In this document: piece after piece, positions 25,246-34,123 of the stretch
Layout: each line of letters starts with the position of its first letter
How positions within the stretch are numbered: the first letter of the stretch is position 1
Origin: Palleniella intestinalis
GTDB lineage: Bacteria > Bacteroidota > Bacteroidia > Bacteroidales > Bacteroidaceae
NCBI RefSeq assembly: GCF_013166595.1
Contig: NZ_JABKKG010000001.1
Span: 1 to 64,000 of the forward strand
Direction: 5' to 3'
DNA: 64,000 nt
Position numbers and translations under genes: made by a program
The notes under the pieces: generated by a model
Database searches by the model: none
Told to the model about the DNA's origin: nothing
What the model saw: the letters and a program-made list of their open reading frames with translations, nothing else

Positions 25246-26127
25246 TTATTTGTAGAACTCTTTCTTTCCGGCTGAGAGAGTGTTCTTCATCAGTGAGCAG
25301 ATTGTCATAGGACCGACACCGCCGGGTACAGGGGTGATAAAGGAACATTTCTCTGCAACTTCATCGAACTTAACGTCACCTGTCAGCTTGAAGCCGGATT
25401 TGCGTGTTGCATCAGGTACACGTGTCGTGCCGACATCTACAATCACAGCCCCTTCCTTTACCATGTCTACTGTGACAAAGTTAGGACTGCCAATTGCTGC
25501 AATGATGATGTCCGCTTCGCGGCATTCTTTCTTGAGGTCTGCAGAATGTGAATGGCACACGGTAACGGTGGAGTCACCGTATTGTTTCTGCATCATGAGC
25601 TGTGCCATCGGTTTTCCTACAATGTTTGAGCGCCCGAGAACGACACATTTCTTGCCGCTGGTCTCAATGTTGTAGCGTTTCAGCAGGGTGATGATGCCAA
25701 GTGGTGTGGCGGAAATGAAGCATGGCAGTCCGATTGCCATACGGCCGACATTGATAGGATGGAAGCCGTCCACGTCTTTTCTGTAGTCAATGGCTTCAAT
25801 AATTTTCTGCTCATTGATGTGTTTCGGGAGTGGGAGCTGTACAATGAATCCGTCAACGTCCTCGTCCTTGTTTAGTTTGTCAACACAATCAAGCAGTTCT
25901 TCCTCAGTGATGTCGTCCTCGTAACGAATCAAGGTTGACTTGAAGCCGCAGGCTTCGCATGCAAGAACTTTGTTTTTCACATAAGTCTCGGAACCACCGT
26001 CATGTCCTACAAGCACTGCGGCAAGGTGCGGTTGCTTGCCGCCTGCTGCCATGATTTCCTTGACCTCTTCTGCTATTTCTGCCTTTATGGCTGCAGCTGT
26101 TGCTTTTCCGTCTATTAATTGGTACAT
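25246..26127 (-). CDS. folD: bifunctional methylenetetrahydrofolate dehydrogenase / cyclohydrolase
   Basis: FolD interconverts 5,10-methylene- and 10-formyl-tetrahydrofolate in cytosolic one-carbon metabolism. The 293-residue protein (start at 26127, [10 protein letters not shown]) has the catalytic Lys motif in [13 protein letters not shown], the QLPLPKH motif, the NADP-binding [16 protein letters not shown] and the C-terminal [11 protein letters not shown] longer frame to 26175 adds 16 residues unlike the family N-terminus. It follows ffh on the same strand, with a modest hairpin between them. Confidence 0.97.
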   Translation of the reverse strand: MYQLIDGKATAAAIKAEIAEEVKEIMAAGGKQPHLAAVLVGHDGGSETYVKNKVLACEACGFKSTLIRYEDDITEEELLDCVDKLNKDEDVDGFIVQLPLPKHINEQKIIEAIDYRKDVDGFHPINVGRMAIGLPCFISATPLGIITLLKRYNIETSGKKCVVLGRSNIVGKPMAQLMMQKQYGDSTVTVCHSHSADLKKECREADIIIAAIGSPNFVTVDMVKEGAVIVDVGTTRVPDATRKSGFKLTGDVKFDEVAEKCSFITPVPGGVGPMTICSLMKNTLSAGKKEFYK

Positions 26128-26152
26128 GGGAATGGAAATATGATAAATTAAG

Positions 26153-26180
26153 ATGCGTTGCCGTGTATGTGGCAACGCAT
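26153..26180 (-). terminator. hairpin between ffh and folD
   Basis: A perfect 10-bp stem (26153-26162 with 26171-26180) encloses an 8-nt loop. The following minus-strand sequence is T-rich but has no long T-run, so termination may be partial and folD may be partly read from ffh. Confidence 0.55.
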
Positions 26181-26192
26181 GTGTACTATATG

Positions 26193-27542
26193 TTATCGTC
26201 TAAGGTTTTTCATGGCGTTTGCCATAGCCATCATCTTGCCGGGTCCCATGCCTGTCACCATTTTCATCATCTTGCGTGTCTGGTCAAACTGCTTTATCAG
26301 GCGGTTAACCTCCTGAATGTCAGTGCCGGAACCTTTGGCTATGCGCTGGCGGCGTGACTGGTTGATGATGTCCGGGTTCTCACGCTCCTTCGGTGTCATG
26401 GAGCCGATGATGGCTTCAATGTTCTTGAAAGGGTCGTCGGGGATTTCTATGTCCTTGATAGCTTTGCCTACTCCCGGAATCATGGCGGCAAGATCCTTGA
26501 CGTTACCCATCTTCTTTACTTGCTGGATTTGTCCGAGGAAATCATTGAAATCGAACTTGTTCTTACGTATTTTCTTCTCCAGGCGCTTTGCTTCTTCCTC
26601 GTCAAACTGCTGCTGTGCACGCTCCACAAGTGACACAACGTCACCCATGCCGAGGATGCGGTCTGCCATTCGTTCTGGATGGAAGACATCAAATGCTTCC
26701 ATTTTCTCTCCGGTGCCTATGAACTTGATAGGTTTGTCGACAACGGCACGTACGGAAAGGGCGGCACCACCACGTGTGTCACCGTCAAGTTTGGTAAGGA
26801 TAACACCATCAATTTCAAGTCTGTCGTTGAATGTCTTTGCTGTGGTGACAGCTTCCTGGCCAATCATTGCATCGATGACAAGGAGGGTCTCGTCCGGATT
26901 CACTGCATCCTTGATGTCGCGAATCTGTACCATCAGCTCTTCGTCGATAGACTGACGGCCTGCGGTATCGATGATGACAATGTCGTTGCCGTTGAGCCGC
27001 GCATGGTTGATTGCTGCCTTTGCAACGGAAACAGGGTCTGTCGCACCTTCCTCTATATAGCATGGCACAGCAACTTGTTCTGCAAGTACACGGAGCTGCT
27101 CCATGGCTGCAGGACGGAAAGTGTCACAGGCAGCAAGCAATGGCTTGCGGTGCTGCTTGGACTTAAGCATCAGGGCAAGTTTTCCGGACATGGTTGTCTT
27201 TCCGGCACCGTTAAGGCCTGCCATGAGGATGACAGCCGGATGTCCCGGAGTGGACTCCAGTTTCAGTTCTGTAGCCTTACCACCCATGAGTGCTGCAAGC
27301 TCGTCATGGACAACCTTGACCATGAGTTCTCCAGGCTTTATGGCAGTGAGCACATTCATGCCCAATGCCTTTTGCTTCACGGTGTCTGTGAAAGATTTTG
27401 CAACTTTATAGTTTACATCGGCATCAAGCAGTGCACGGCGCACATCTTTAAGTGTTTCCGCAACATTGATTTCGGTGATTTTCCCCTCACCTTTCAGTAT
27501 CTTGAACGACCTTTCCAGGCGTTCATTCAAGTTTTCAAACAT
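26193..27542 (-). CDS. ffh: signal recognition particle protein
   Basis: Ffh binds SRP RNA and signal sequences of membrane proteins at the ribosome and works with FtsY (45791 in this window). The 449-residue protein has the N helical bundle, the G domain ([32 protein letters not shown]) and the methionine-rich M domain (about 300-449, with [18 protein letters not shown] and [11 protein letters not shown]). The C-terminus ends in a Met-rich [12 protein letters not shown] stretch. A -7 box lies just upstream. Confidence 0.98.
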   Translation of the reverse strand: MFENLNERLERSFKILKGEGKITEINVAETLKDVRRALLDADVNYKVAKSFTDTVKQKALGMNVLTAIKPGELMVKVVHDELAALMGGKATELKLESTPGHPAVILMAGLNGAGKTTMSGKLALMLKSKQHRKPLLAACDTFRPAAMEQLRVLAEQVAVPCYIEEGATDPVSVAKAAINHARLNGNDIVIIDTAGRQSIDEELMVQIRDIKDAVNPDETLLVIDAMIGQEAVTTAKTFNDRLEIDGVILTKLDGDTRGGAALSVRAVVDKPIKFIGTGEKMEAFDVFHPERMADRILGMGDVVSLVERAQQQFDEEEAKRLEKKIRKNKFDFNDFLGQIQQVKKMGNVKDLAAMIPGVGKAIKDIEIPDDPFKNIEAIIGSMTPKERENPDIINQSRRQRIAKGSGTDIQEVNRLIKQFDQTRKMMKMVTGMGPGKMMAMANAMKNLRR

Positions 27543-27572
27543 ATCTTTTCTTTGTATTTGTTATCTAAAATG

Positions 27573-27580
27573 CAAAGATA
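27573..27580 (-). promoter_or_regulatory. -7 box of ffh
   Basis: TATCTTTG on the minus strand, about 30 nt before the ATG. The -33 element is not clear. Confidence 0.55.
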
Positions 27581-27983
27581 CAAAAAATATATAAAAATAC
27601 TGAGTTGAAAATTAAGATTTTAAGTTACTATAACAAAACTGTGGCATTTAATGAGGCTTATTGCTTGATAGTTTCTTTTTTGCTGGGTTATGTGACATTG
27701 TAGTTTCTGTTGATTTGCATTTGCTTGTAGCGGAATGACCACTGTTTTTCCTTCTCTTTTACGCCTGATATCTGTGAACGAGGGTGTTAATTGTGAAATT
27801 TTGATAATTTTTCATTTCATATTATGAGATTTCAATATAATTGGTTTACCTTTGCTGATGTTAGGTTCCTTTGTGAGCTTGCTGACATTTCTTAATGAAT
27901 AAAAGATTCGGAGGGAATTTGGAATATAACTTTACATTCTGCTCATATACATTATTTCTGATAAACTAAAACCAACTGAAACT
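27581..27983. other. intergenic region between ffh and the fimbrial-type lipoprotein
   Basis: About 400 nt of AT-rich sequence between divergent genes. Apart from the ffh -7 box and a plus-strand TACCTTTG box at 27847-27854, I see no gene, repeat or strong hairpin. Confidence 0.5.
27847..27854 (+). promoter_or_regulatory. -7 box upstream of the fimbrial-type lipoprotein gene
   Basis: TACCTTTG, which would give a leader of roughly 120 nt. No good -33 partner is seen. A weaker TAACTTTA at 27926 is closer to the gene. Confidence 0.4.
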
Positions 27984-29348
27984 ATGAAGAAAAAGATTAT
28001 TGTATGCATCGCTGCATTGTTGGCGATGACTTTTAACTCCTGTGAGCAAGCTGATTTCACGCCTGATGAAGGAGAGGGGGTTGAAACTGTACCATCTGCA
28101 AAGGGAAAATCTGTGAACATCTCATTAAGGAGTGCCAGTGACACGCCGATAGAGTATCCTGTCCGCGTATATGCCTTTGATGAGAGTGGTATGTGCAAAG
28201 CTTCGGGAATAATAACTTCTGATGCGGAAAACACAGTCGTGCTTAAACTCCCCAAAGGCACTTACCGGTTGGCAGCAGTTTCATTGCCGGAGAACTATTC
28301 GCTTGTGGATGGCGATGTGCTGTCTTCAACAATAATTCGCATGCCGGAATGCGGATATGCCATGAAACCGTTTTCTACGGGCAATGCCGACGTTATTGTG
28401 TCATCGTCTGCGTCACAGTCTGTAAGTATCAGGATGGGATACAGGCAGGCTGCTGTAAACGTAAGGTTGCTCAATACGCCGGCAAACGTCACCAGTATGG
28501 ATATTTCTCTCAGTACACCGTATAGCACCATGTCATTTAACGGTTTGTATGACAACGCAAAGTCTGTTACAGTCCCAAGCCGGAAATCCGGAGACTCATG
28601 GACTACGGAAACGTTTTATGTAATGCCGACACAGAACTCGCAGACTATGCTGACGATGCATCTGACATTTGATGATGGCTCCTCACAGTCATATTCCTAC
28701 ACTTACAATGCCATACTGAACGCAGGTGTCCCCTATGTGTTTACAGGACAATATGATGGAGTGGAATCCGATGCGGACATCACTGCTTCAATCCAAGGAG
28801 GGGAGTGGGCAAAGCCTATTGAGACAACCTTTGATTTTGGTCCTGGTGTAAACTCAGGTGGCAGTCATAACGAGACAACATGGTATATGTCTTCTTTACC
28901 AAAAGCAGGTGAAGTTGTCAATGGACATGTTGTTGTGATTTCGGATGAGAAATCGTCAGAAGAGGCAGATATAGTGTTGCTGTCCCTTGATGAATGGAGC
29001 AATGTTTATTCAATGGCAAATGAGAGCCATAAAGCGGAGACGACTGCGCTTGTCAGCAAATATGCAGAGAATGGTCTGATGGAATGGCGTTTCCCGACAA
29101 CAGAAGAAGCTACGGTGTTGAATCAGCTTTATTCGTCAGATTCGGCATTGGAGGAACTCAATAGTGTGATTTCCAATGCCGGTGGTGCGAAATTGTCAAA
29201 GACAAAAACTGGTGGGAACGTTCGTTACCTTTGTAATAATGGCAAATCTACATTCACCTTTGCTGTGAATGGGAAGATTGGTTCTGCAGGCGCGACTGTT
29301 ACATATAATCTCAGGCTTGTCAAGTCGATAACAGTCAAACGCAAATAA
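27984..29348 (+). CDS. FimB/Mfa2-type fimbrial lipoprotein
   Basis: The product is a 454-residue lipoprotein with signal peptide and lipobox (FNSC, Cys 20). The N-terminal half has the beta-sandwich pattern of the Bacteroidetes FimB/Mfa2 anchor/regulator family (YPVRVYAFDESG, LKLPKGTYRLAAVSLPENY, SIRMGYRQAAVNVRL). Family members anchor or limit type V-like fimbriae on the cell surface. The C-terminal third (about 300-454) differs and may be an added domain. No other fimbrial subunit gene lies nearby, so it is an orphan here and the assignment is by fold resemblance only. Confidence 0.6.
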   Translation: MKKKIIVCIAALLAMTFNSCEQADFTPDEGEGVETVPSAKGKSVNISLRSASDTPIEYPVRVYAFDESGMCKASGIITSDAENTVVLKLPKGTYRLAAVSLPENYSLVDGDVLSSTIIRMPECGYAMKPFSTGNADVIVSSSASQSVSIRMGYRQAAVNVRLLNTPANVTSMDISLSTPYSTMSFNGLYDNAKSVTVPSRKSGDSWTTETFYVMPTQNSQTMLTMHLTFDDGSSQSYSYTYNAILNAGVPYVFTGQYDGVESDADITASIQGGEWAKPIETTFDFGPGVNSGGSHNETTWYMSSLPKAGEVVNGHVVVISDEKSSEEADIVLLSLDEWSNVYSMANESHKAETTALVSKYAENGLMEWRFPTTEEATVLNQLYSSDSALEELNSVISNAGGAKLSKTKTGGNVRYLCNNGKSTFTFAVNGKIGSAGATVTYNLRLVKSITVKRK

Positions 29349-29374
29349 ATTGCGTGACAGAGTGTTATATATGA

Positions 29375-29411
29375 AAATGTCCTCAAAACCGATTCGGCTT
29401 TGAGGACATTT
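29375..29411. terminator. convergent terminator between the fimbrial lipoprotein gene and rho
   Basis: A 13-bp perfect stem (29375-29387 with 29399-29411) and an 11-nt loop. It is flanked by A-run and T-run ends that suit both directions. Confidence 0.85.
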
Positions 29412-29491
29412 CGCATAAGTGCTTTTGTTAAGTATTTTCATGTTCTTAAAACAATGAATTGCACTCGCAAAAGACACGCAGTTTGTTCTTT

Positions 29492-31357
29492 TTATGAGTT
29501 CATTGTAAGCAAGAACTCTTCATTGTCATGTGTGCCGCGCATACGGTTCTGTATTTCCGTCATAGCCTCGATAGGGTTCATGTCGGAGATATACTTGCGC
29601 AGAATCCACATGCGGTCAAGAGTTGTCTTGTCCTGCAGCAGGTCATCGCGACGAGTGCTTGACAGGATAAGGTTCGCAGCAGGGAATATTCTCTTGTTGG
29701 CAAGTGAACGTTCAAGCTGCAGCTCCATGTTTCCGGTTCCTTTGAATTCCTCGAAGATAACCTCATCCATTTTCGAGCCGGTGTCGATGAGTGCTGTCGC
29801 AATTATAGTCAATGATCCGCCACCTTCTATGTTGCGCGCTGCACCGAAGAAGCGCTTTGGCTTTTGCAGTGCGTTGGCATCAACACCACCGGTGAGAACC
29901 TTTCCACTTGTAGGCGCGACAGTGTTATATGCGCGTGCAAGGCGTGTTATCGAATCAAGGAATATCACCACATCGTGTCCGCATTCCACCATCCTCTTTG
30001 CTTTTTCCAGCACAAGACCTGCTATCTTCACATGACGCTCTGCAGGTTCGTCGAAAGTTGAGGCGATGACTTCTGCGTTCACCGTGCGTGCCATATCGGT
30101 GACTTCCTCCGGGCGTTCATCGATGAGGAGCATCATCAGGTAAGCCTCTGGATGGCTTGATGCTATAGCGTTCGCGATGTCCTTCATCAGTATTGTCTTA
30201 CCTGTTTTCGGCTGTGCGACAATAAGTGCGCGTTGCCCTTTTCCTATAGGGGAGAAGAGGTCTACTATCCGTGTTGACAGATTTGTTGTCTTTGGATTGC
30301 CGCATAGATTGTATTTCTCGTCAGGAAAGAGTGGGGTAAGATGCTCGAAAGGCACACGGTCACGAATCTCCTGTGGGTCTCTGCCGTTGATTTTCAGTAC
30401 ATCCTGCAAAATGAAATATTTATCTCCGGTATTTGGCGGGCACACTGTGCATTCTACCATATCTCCCGTTTTCAGTCCTAACTTGCGCACTTTCGGCATA
30501 GGGATGAAGATGTCGTCAGGTGAAGAAAGGTAATTGTAGTCGCTTGAGCGCAGGAAAGCATAGCCCTCCGCCATCACTTCTGTGAAACCGATAGCCTTGA
30601 TGCTCTCCTTGAAATCAAAGCATGGTATGCTGTCTTCTGACACTTGCAGTGATGCAGAGAGAATCTTGTTTGTTTGCGGATTGTCAAATATGTCGACATT
30701 GACAGTCATGTTTGTGTCCACAATTGGCAAATCCTCTATTGTGATGAAGTCTGTTCCGTCGCCGGGGTCTCCGAGCCAGATTCCGTTTTCTGAGGTTTCT
30801 GCATCTTCTTCAGAGTCACTGTCTTGCTCTTCGTCATCTTCTTCGTCCTCATCCTCGCCATCGGTGTCTTCCTCGGACATGTTCTGTGTGTTCATCTTTT
30901 CTTGGAGTTGGGCAATGGTGGCATCATCGACAATCTCTTCCTCAGGTATGGCATCATCCTCAGAATTGTCGTATTCCTGATTATCTGTGTAGTCTGTTGT
31001 ACTGATAGTTTCCGGAAATTCCGGCTGCTCTGCATCCACATCATTGTAATCCTCGTCAGCAACTTCTGTTTCAAGGGAACTCTGGCTTTTCGCATTTTCC
31101 TCAGCGATTCTTGCAAGATACTCCAATTCAGCTTTTGACTTTCGCCCACGATGTTTAGGGAAAGGGTTTGCTGTGGAGTCGGACTCTGTGACCATTGGTG
31201 TTGAGAATACTTGCGCGTTTTCCATGGCTCTCTTTTGTGATGCTTTGGTGTCAAGGTTTTCTCCCTCAATGCCATTTACACTGTATACATGGTCCGGAGC
31301 TTCTTTCTTGACAACTCTTTTACGCATGCGCTTTATAGGTTCTTCTGTATCAACCAT
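29492..31357 (-). CDS. rho: transcription termination factor Rho with long acidic N-terminal extension
   Basis: Rho is the hexameric RNA-dependent ATPase that ends transcription. At 621 residues it is about 200 longer than E. coli Rho (419). The extra part is N-terminal. It has a basic start ([13 protein letters not shown]), then about 190 residues of disordered sequence with a nearly pure Asp/Glu stretch at about 160-190. The conserved core follows: the RNA-binding OB domain (about 250-330), Walker A (AQPKTGKT), Walker B-like [15 protein letters not shown], and the C-terminal [10 protein letters not shown] similar disordered region of Bacteroides Rho has been reported to drive phase separation. 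A strong promoter precedes it. Confidence 0.97.
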   Translation of the reverse strand: MVDTEEPIKRMRKRVVKKEAPDHVYSVNGIEGENLDTKASQKRAMENAQVFSTPMVTESDSTANPFPKHRGRKSKAELEYLARIAEENAKSQSSLETEVADEDYNDVDAEQPEFPETISTTDYTDNQEYDNSEDDAIPEEEIVDDATIAQLQEKMNTQNMSEEDTDGEDEDEEDDEEQDSDSEEDAETSENGIWLGDPGDGTDFITIEDLPIVDTNMTVNVDIFDNPQTNKILSASLQVSEDSIPCFDFKESIKAIGFTEVMAEGYAFLRSSDYNYLSSPDDIFIPMPKVRKLGLKTGDMVECTVCPPNTGDKYFILQDVLKINGRDPQEIRDRVPFEHLTPLFPDEKYNLCGNPKTTNLSTRIVDLFSPIGKGQRALIVAQPKTGKTILMKDIANAIASSHPEAYLMMLLIDERPEEVTDMARTVNAEVIASTFDEPAERHVKIAGLVLEKAKRMVECGHDVVIFLDSITRLARAYNTVAPTSGKVLTGGVDANALQKPKRFFGAARNIEGGGSLTIIATALIDTGSKMDEVIFEEFKGTGNMELQLERSLANKRIFPAANLILSSTRRDDLLQDKTTLDRMWILRKYISDMNPIEAMTEIQNRMRGTHDNEEFLLTMNS

Positions 31358-31433
31358 ATTGTATTGTTAGAATAAAGTCGGGTGAATTTTAGAAAAAAGG
31401 CACGTCAAGGAAATGTGCCTTTGGAAATTTGTG

Positions 31434-31464
31434 CAAAGGTATGATTTTTTTTTGTTATTTCAAA
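31434..31464 (-). promoter_or_regulatory. rho promoter
   Basis: On the minus strand TTTG (31464-31461) and TACCTTTG (31441-31434) are spaced by 19 nt. The leader is about 70 nt. Confidence 0.75.
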
Positions 31465-32264
31465 ATAATTTTAAGAAAAAGGTATGTGTTTTTTGTCCTT
31501 TTGCTCGTTTTTGTGTGTTTTTTGCTGGAAAAGCAATGCATATGCCTGTGTTTACAGTAAAGAATAGGTTGCGTTTGCAATATTGGATTTCTGTCATGCC
31601 GACTCATGTCGTGGCTGTGAGTCCGGCGGTATCGGGCACATGCCAACCTTAAGTAAGCATCATTTCATCCAAAGTGCTTTCTATGGTGTCTTGTTGCTGT
31701 TGCAAGAAAAATATCGCCTGTTGTGAGATACCCATATACCTTACTTTTTGCAGCAAAAAAATGTCATGAGTTTTCTAATCCTCTATTTATCATAATCGGA
31801 AAAACTAAGATTTCCGAGATGAAATGTGACACTTAATGTCCCCAATCGTTATCTTTCGTGTTGTGAAAGGTAACCTTTCATACTGCCAAAGGCAACCTTT
31901 TGCAATGAGGAAGGTTAGGAAAATCACTGTTGTTCGTTACAAAAAAATGGCGAAAGGTAACGATTTGCGGTGCTTTCTTGTGATTGTGATTTTGTATTAC
32001 AATGATAATGCTCTGGTATACAGTGAAATAACGAATGGGAAGATTCATGCGATATTTGGCAGCCTGTCATCTCAATATTGTTTCTGCATGAAATATGGAG
32101 GGCAAAAAGACTCTGAGTTTTCCAATTCTTACATTTGGTTTGTTGTGTCAATTTTGTGAGCGAGTCTTGCAAGGTGCCGTGTGAAGCATGATACGCCATG
32201 CTATTAATATTATTAAGGTGTAATGCGGAAAAATAGCCTTTTTATAAAAAAATGCTTGAAATAT
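31465..32264. other. intergenic region between rho and the tRNA cluster
   Basis: About 800 nt between divergent promoters. It contains repeat array C. The short open frames in it have no start context or recognisable protein, so I count it as non-coding. Confidence 0.6.
31824..31976. repeat. 22-nt tandem repeat array C (7 units)
   Basis: Units start at 31824, 31846, 31868, 31890, 31912, 31934 and 31955: five steps of 22 nt and a last of 21. Cores are ATGTGACACTT, TCGTTATCTTT, AGGTAACCTTT, AGGCAACCTTT, AGGTTAGGAAA, TCGTTACAAAA and AGGTAACGATT. The outer units are worn and the central two are closest to consensus, as expected for an ageing tandem array. It sits in the divergent gap between rho and the tRNA cluster. 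Confidence 0.75.
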
Positions 32265-32296
32265 TTTGGAGGATTCGGAAAAAATAAGTACCTTTG
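32265..32296 (+). promoter_or_regulatory. promoter of the tRNA cluster
   Basis: TTTG (32265-32268) and TACCTTTG (32289-32296) are spaced by 20 nt. The sequence from the -7 box to GCACTCGCA is identical to that at the tRNA-Ser gene. A GAAATATTT just upstream is also shared. Confidence 0.85.
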
Positions 32297-32339
32297 CACT
32301 CGCATTTGGAGAAATGCTTCTGATAAAGAATACTGAAAT

Positions 32340-32412
32340 GCGGAAATAGCTCAGTTGGTAGAGCACAACCTTGCCAAGGTTGGGGTCGCGAGTTCGAGTC
32401 TCGTTTTCCGCT
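32340..32412 (+). tRNA. tRNA-Gly (anticodon GCC), copy 1
   Basis: 73 nt; acceptor GCGGAAA/TTTCCGC, anticodon stem CAACC/GGTTG with loop TTGCCAA, T-loop TTCGAGT. CCA is not encoded. It is identical to the two other copies at 32714 and 32991. Confidence 0.97.
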
Positions 32413-32461
32413 CACATCTTGAACAATGGCTTTCTTCTTGTGGAAGTAGAAAGGTTTTAAT

Positions 32462-32543
32462 GCCCAGGTGGCGGAATTGGTAGACGCGCACGTTTCAGGT
32501 GCGTGTGCAGCGATGCGTGCAGGTTCGAGTCCTGTTCTGGGCA
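32462..32543 (+). tRNA. tRNA-Leu (anticodon CAG)
   Basis: 82 nt, class II, with acceptor GCCCAGG/TCTGGGC. The anticodon stem is CACGT/GCGTG with loop TTCAGGT (anticodon at 32496-32498). It has a long variable arm and T-loop TTCGAGT. CCA is not encoded. Confidence 0.96.
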
Positions 32544-32582
32544 CACAATATTGCAGAGTGTTCTGTGATTTTGGGATATGCT

Positions 32583-32669
32583 GGAGAGGTGGCGGAATTG
32601 GTAGACGCGCTACTTTGAGGGGGTAGTGTCAATTGTGACGTGGGAGTTCGAGTCTCCTCCTCTTCACCA
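32583..32669 (+). tRNA. tRNA-Leu (anticodon GAG), copy 1, CCA encoded
   Basis: The body is 32583-32666, with acceptor GGAGAGG/CCTCTTC and anticodon loop TTGAGGG. The bases after the discriminator A are CCA (32667-32669), unlike all other tRNAs here except its duplicate. Confidence 0.96.
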
Positions 32670-32713
32670 TTCAAGATTCTTAACCGAATGCGGATTGAAC
32701 CTCCGCATTTCTT

Positions 32714-32786
32714 GCGGAAATAGCTCAGTTGGTAGAGCACAACCTTGCCAAGGTTGGGGTCGCGAGTTCGAGTCTCGTTTTCCGCT
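32714..32786 (+). tRNA. tRNA-Gly (anticodon GCC), copy 2
   Basis: Identical to copy 1. It forms the second half of the Leu(GAG)-Gly unit that is duplicated about 276 nt downstream. Confidence 0.97.
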
Positions 32787-32857
32787 CTATTTTCCTTAAA
32801 AGGGGAAGCAGATGAAGTTTTTGACTTTATCAGTATAAGGTATATTTGAGATATGCT

Positions 32858-32944
32858 GGAGAGGTGGCGGAATTGGTAGACGCGCTACTTTGAGGGGGTA
32901 GTGTCAATCGTGACGTGGGAGTTCGAGTCTCCTCCTCTTCACCA
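32858..32944 (+). tRNA. tRNA-Leu (anticodon GAG), copy 2, CCA encoded
   Basis: Differs from copy 1 by one base in the variable arm (AATCG for AATTG). Body 32858-32941 with CCA at 32942-32944. A TATATTTG box at 32841-32848 may act as an internal promoter. Confidence 0.96.
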
Positions 32945-32990
32945 CTCAAGGAATCTTGTCAAATGCGGACAAGTTCTCCGTATTTTTCTT

Positions 32991-33063
32991 GCGGAAATAG
33001 CTCAGTTGGTAGAGCACAACCTTGCCAAGGTTGGGGTCGCGAGTTCGAGTCTCGTTTTCCGCT
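32991..33063 (+). tRNA. tRNA-Gly (anticodon GCC), copy 3
   Basis: Identical to copies 1 and 2. The next gene starts only 45 nt further on, with no strong terminator between. Confidence 0.97.
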
Positions 33064-33108
33064 CTTCTTTTCTTAAAAGGAAAACAAAGAAAAAACACGA
33101 CATCACTA

Positions 33109-33729
33109 ATGAATTTATATGTAAGATATTTTGATAGCGAAATATTGGTGACCAATGCCGATGACGCTATCTCTTTTCTGTATGGTATAGACGAGATATG
33201 TATGAATGAGCGCATAGCCTCGGATATACGTGAGTATTACGAAAGTGACAACCGTTTCCCTAAACGCTACAAAGTGCGTCCGAAGGTCTATTTTATTATG
33301 ATAAAGACTGATGCGGACACGATGCAGGCATTCAAGGACTATCGCAAAAAATCTGTATCACAGGCAAACGAAGGCAGCATGCATAACTCTTTCTATGGTC
33401 AGGGGTATAATGACTATAGAAATTCTAATGTGCATAACGTTGAATCGGCTGTCTATTCTTTGCAGAAGGAACATTTCGGCTGGTATGAAGGCTGTCTTGA
33501 TTTCAAGCGTGTCGTGACCAACCCGTCCACAGGCAAGAGCGAATATCGTGATACGCATTTCGTAGCACGATGCAAGGCTATGTCTGGTATGGATTGCTAT
33601 AATCGCATTGTTGACCATCTGTATTCGCGTGTTGACGGACGCAGCCAGTTCCCGTCAGCCAAAGGCAAGAATTTCAGGTATAAGTTCCTTGGCGAATGCA
33701 AACCTTTACCCATAGAGTACAATGAATAA
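33109..33729 (+). CDS. hypothetical protein upstream of ssb
   Basis: This 206-residue protein starts at 33109 (MNLYVRYFD); the longer open frame from 33022 runs through tRNA-Gly copy 3 and is rejected. It has mixed alpha/beta composition with a positively charged centre (FPKRYKVRPKVYF) and a conserved-looking C-terminal FRYKFLGECKPLP. It has no signal peptide or membrane helix and no motif I recognise. It overlaps ssb by 8 nt, which implies translational coupling. A role near single-stranded DNA is a guess from position only. Confidence 0.75.
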   Translation: MNLYVRYFDSEILVTNADDAISFLYGIDEICMNERIASDIREYYESDNRFPKRYKVRPKVYFIMIKTDADTMQAFKDYRKKSVSQANEGSMHNSFYGQGYNDYRNSNVHNVESAVYSLQKEHFGWYEGCLDFKRVVTNPSTGKSEYRDTHFVARCKAMSGMDCYNRIVDHLYSRVDGRSQFPSAKGKNFRYKFLGECKPLPIEYNE

Positions 33730-34123
33730 GGTGATGCTTATAGGCAATGTGGGAAAGGAGCCTGATGTCAGGTATTATGCGGCAGACCAAGCCGTGGCTC
33801 ATGTCAGGCTTGCTACAACTGAACGTGGCTACACCCTCCCCAACGGAACTCAGGTTCCTGACCGCACGGATTGGCATTCCCTTACTTTTGGCAAGGGATT
33901 GGCAAAGGTTGTGGAGCGCTACGTCCATAAAGGCGACAAACTCTATATAGAAGGACGTATCAGATACAGTACTATGGAGGACAAGCGTGGAGTGCGTCAG
34001 CTTGTAACCGATATTCTTGTTGATAATATGGAAATGCTGTCACCAAGGAAGTCTGAGAATACAGGGCAGACGCAACCTGCTGCCATGGGACAGGAAAAAG
34101 ATAACATTGAAATTCCATTTTAG
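33722..34123 (+). CDS. ssb: single-stranded DNA-binding protein
   Basis: SSB coats single-stranded DNA in replication and repair. At 133 residues it is short. The OB fold is seen in MNKVMLIGNVGKEPDVRYY, VAHVRLATTERGY, RTDWHSLTFGKGLAKVVERYVHKGDKLYIEGRIRY. The C-terminal docking peptide is EIPF, a shortened form of the usual DDDIPF. It overlaps the preceding gene and is followed directly by gldE (the TAG stop touches the next ATG). Confidence 0.97.
   Translation: MNKVMLIGNVGKEPDVRYYAADQAVAHVRLATTERGYTLPNGTQVPDRTDWHSLTFGKGLAKVVERYVHKGDKLYIEGRIRYSTMEDKRGVRQLVTDILVDNMEMLSPRKSENTGQTQPAAMGQEKDNIEIPF

Larger units (their letters stand above)
32583..33063 (+). repeat. tandem duplication of a Leu(GAG)-Gly(GCC) tRNA unit
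   Basis: Two copies of the pair are offset by 275-277 nt. The tRNAs are essentially identical. The spacers are diverged but alignable (GGATATGCT/AGATATGCT before Leu; TTTTCCTTAAAAGG/TTTTCTTAAAAGG after Gly). Confidence 0.85.

Noticed and set aside
31413..31652. Plus-strand 79-residue open frame upstream of rho
   Set aside because: It crosses the rho promoter, is rich in Phe/Cys from AT-rich DNA and has no recognisable domain.
33022..33108. N-terminal extension of the ssb-upstream gene
   Set aside because: It runs through tRNA-Gly copy 3; the ATG at 33109 is the sensible start.
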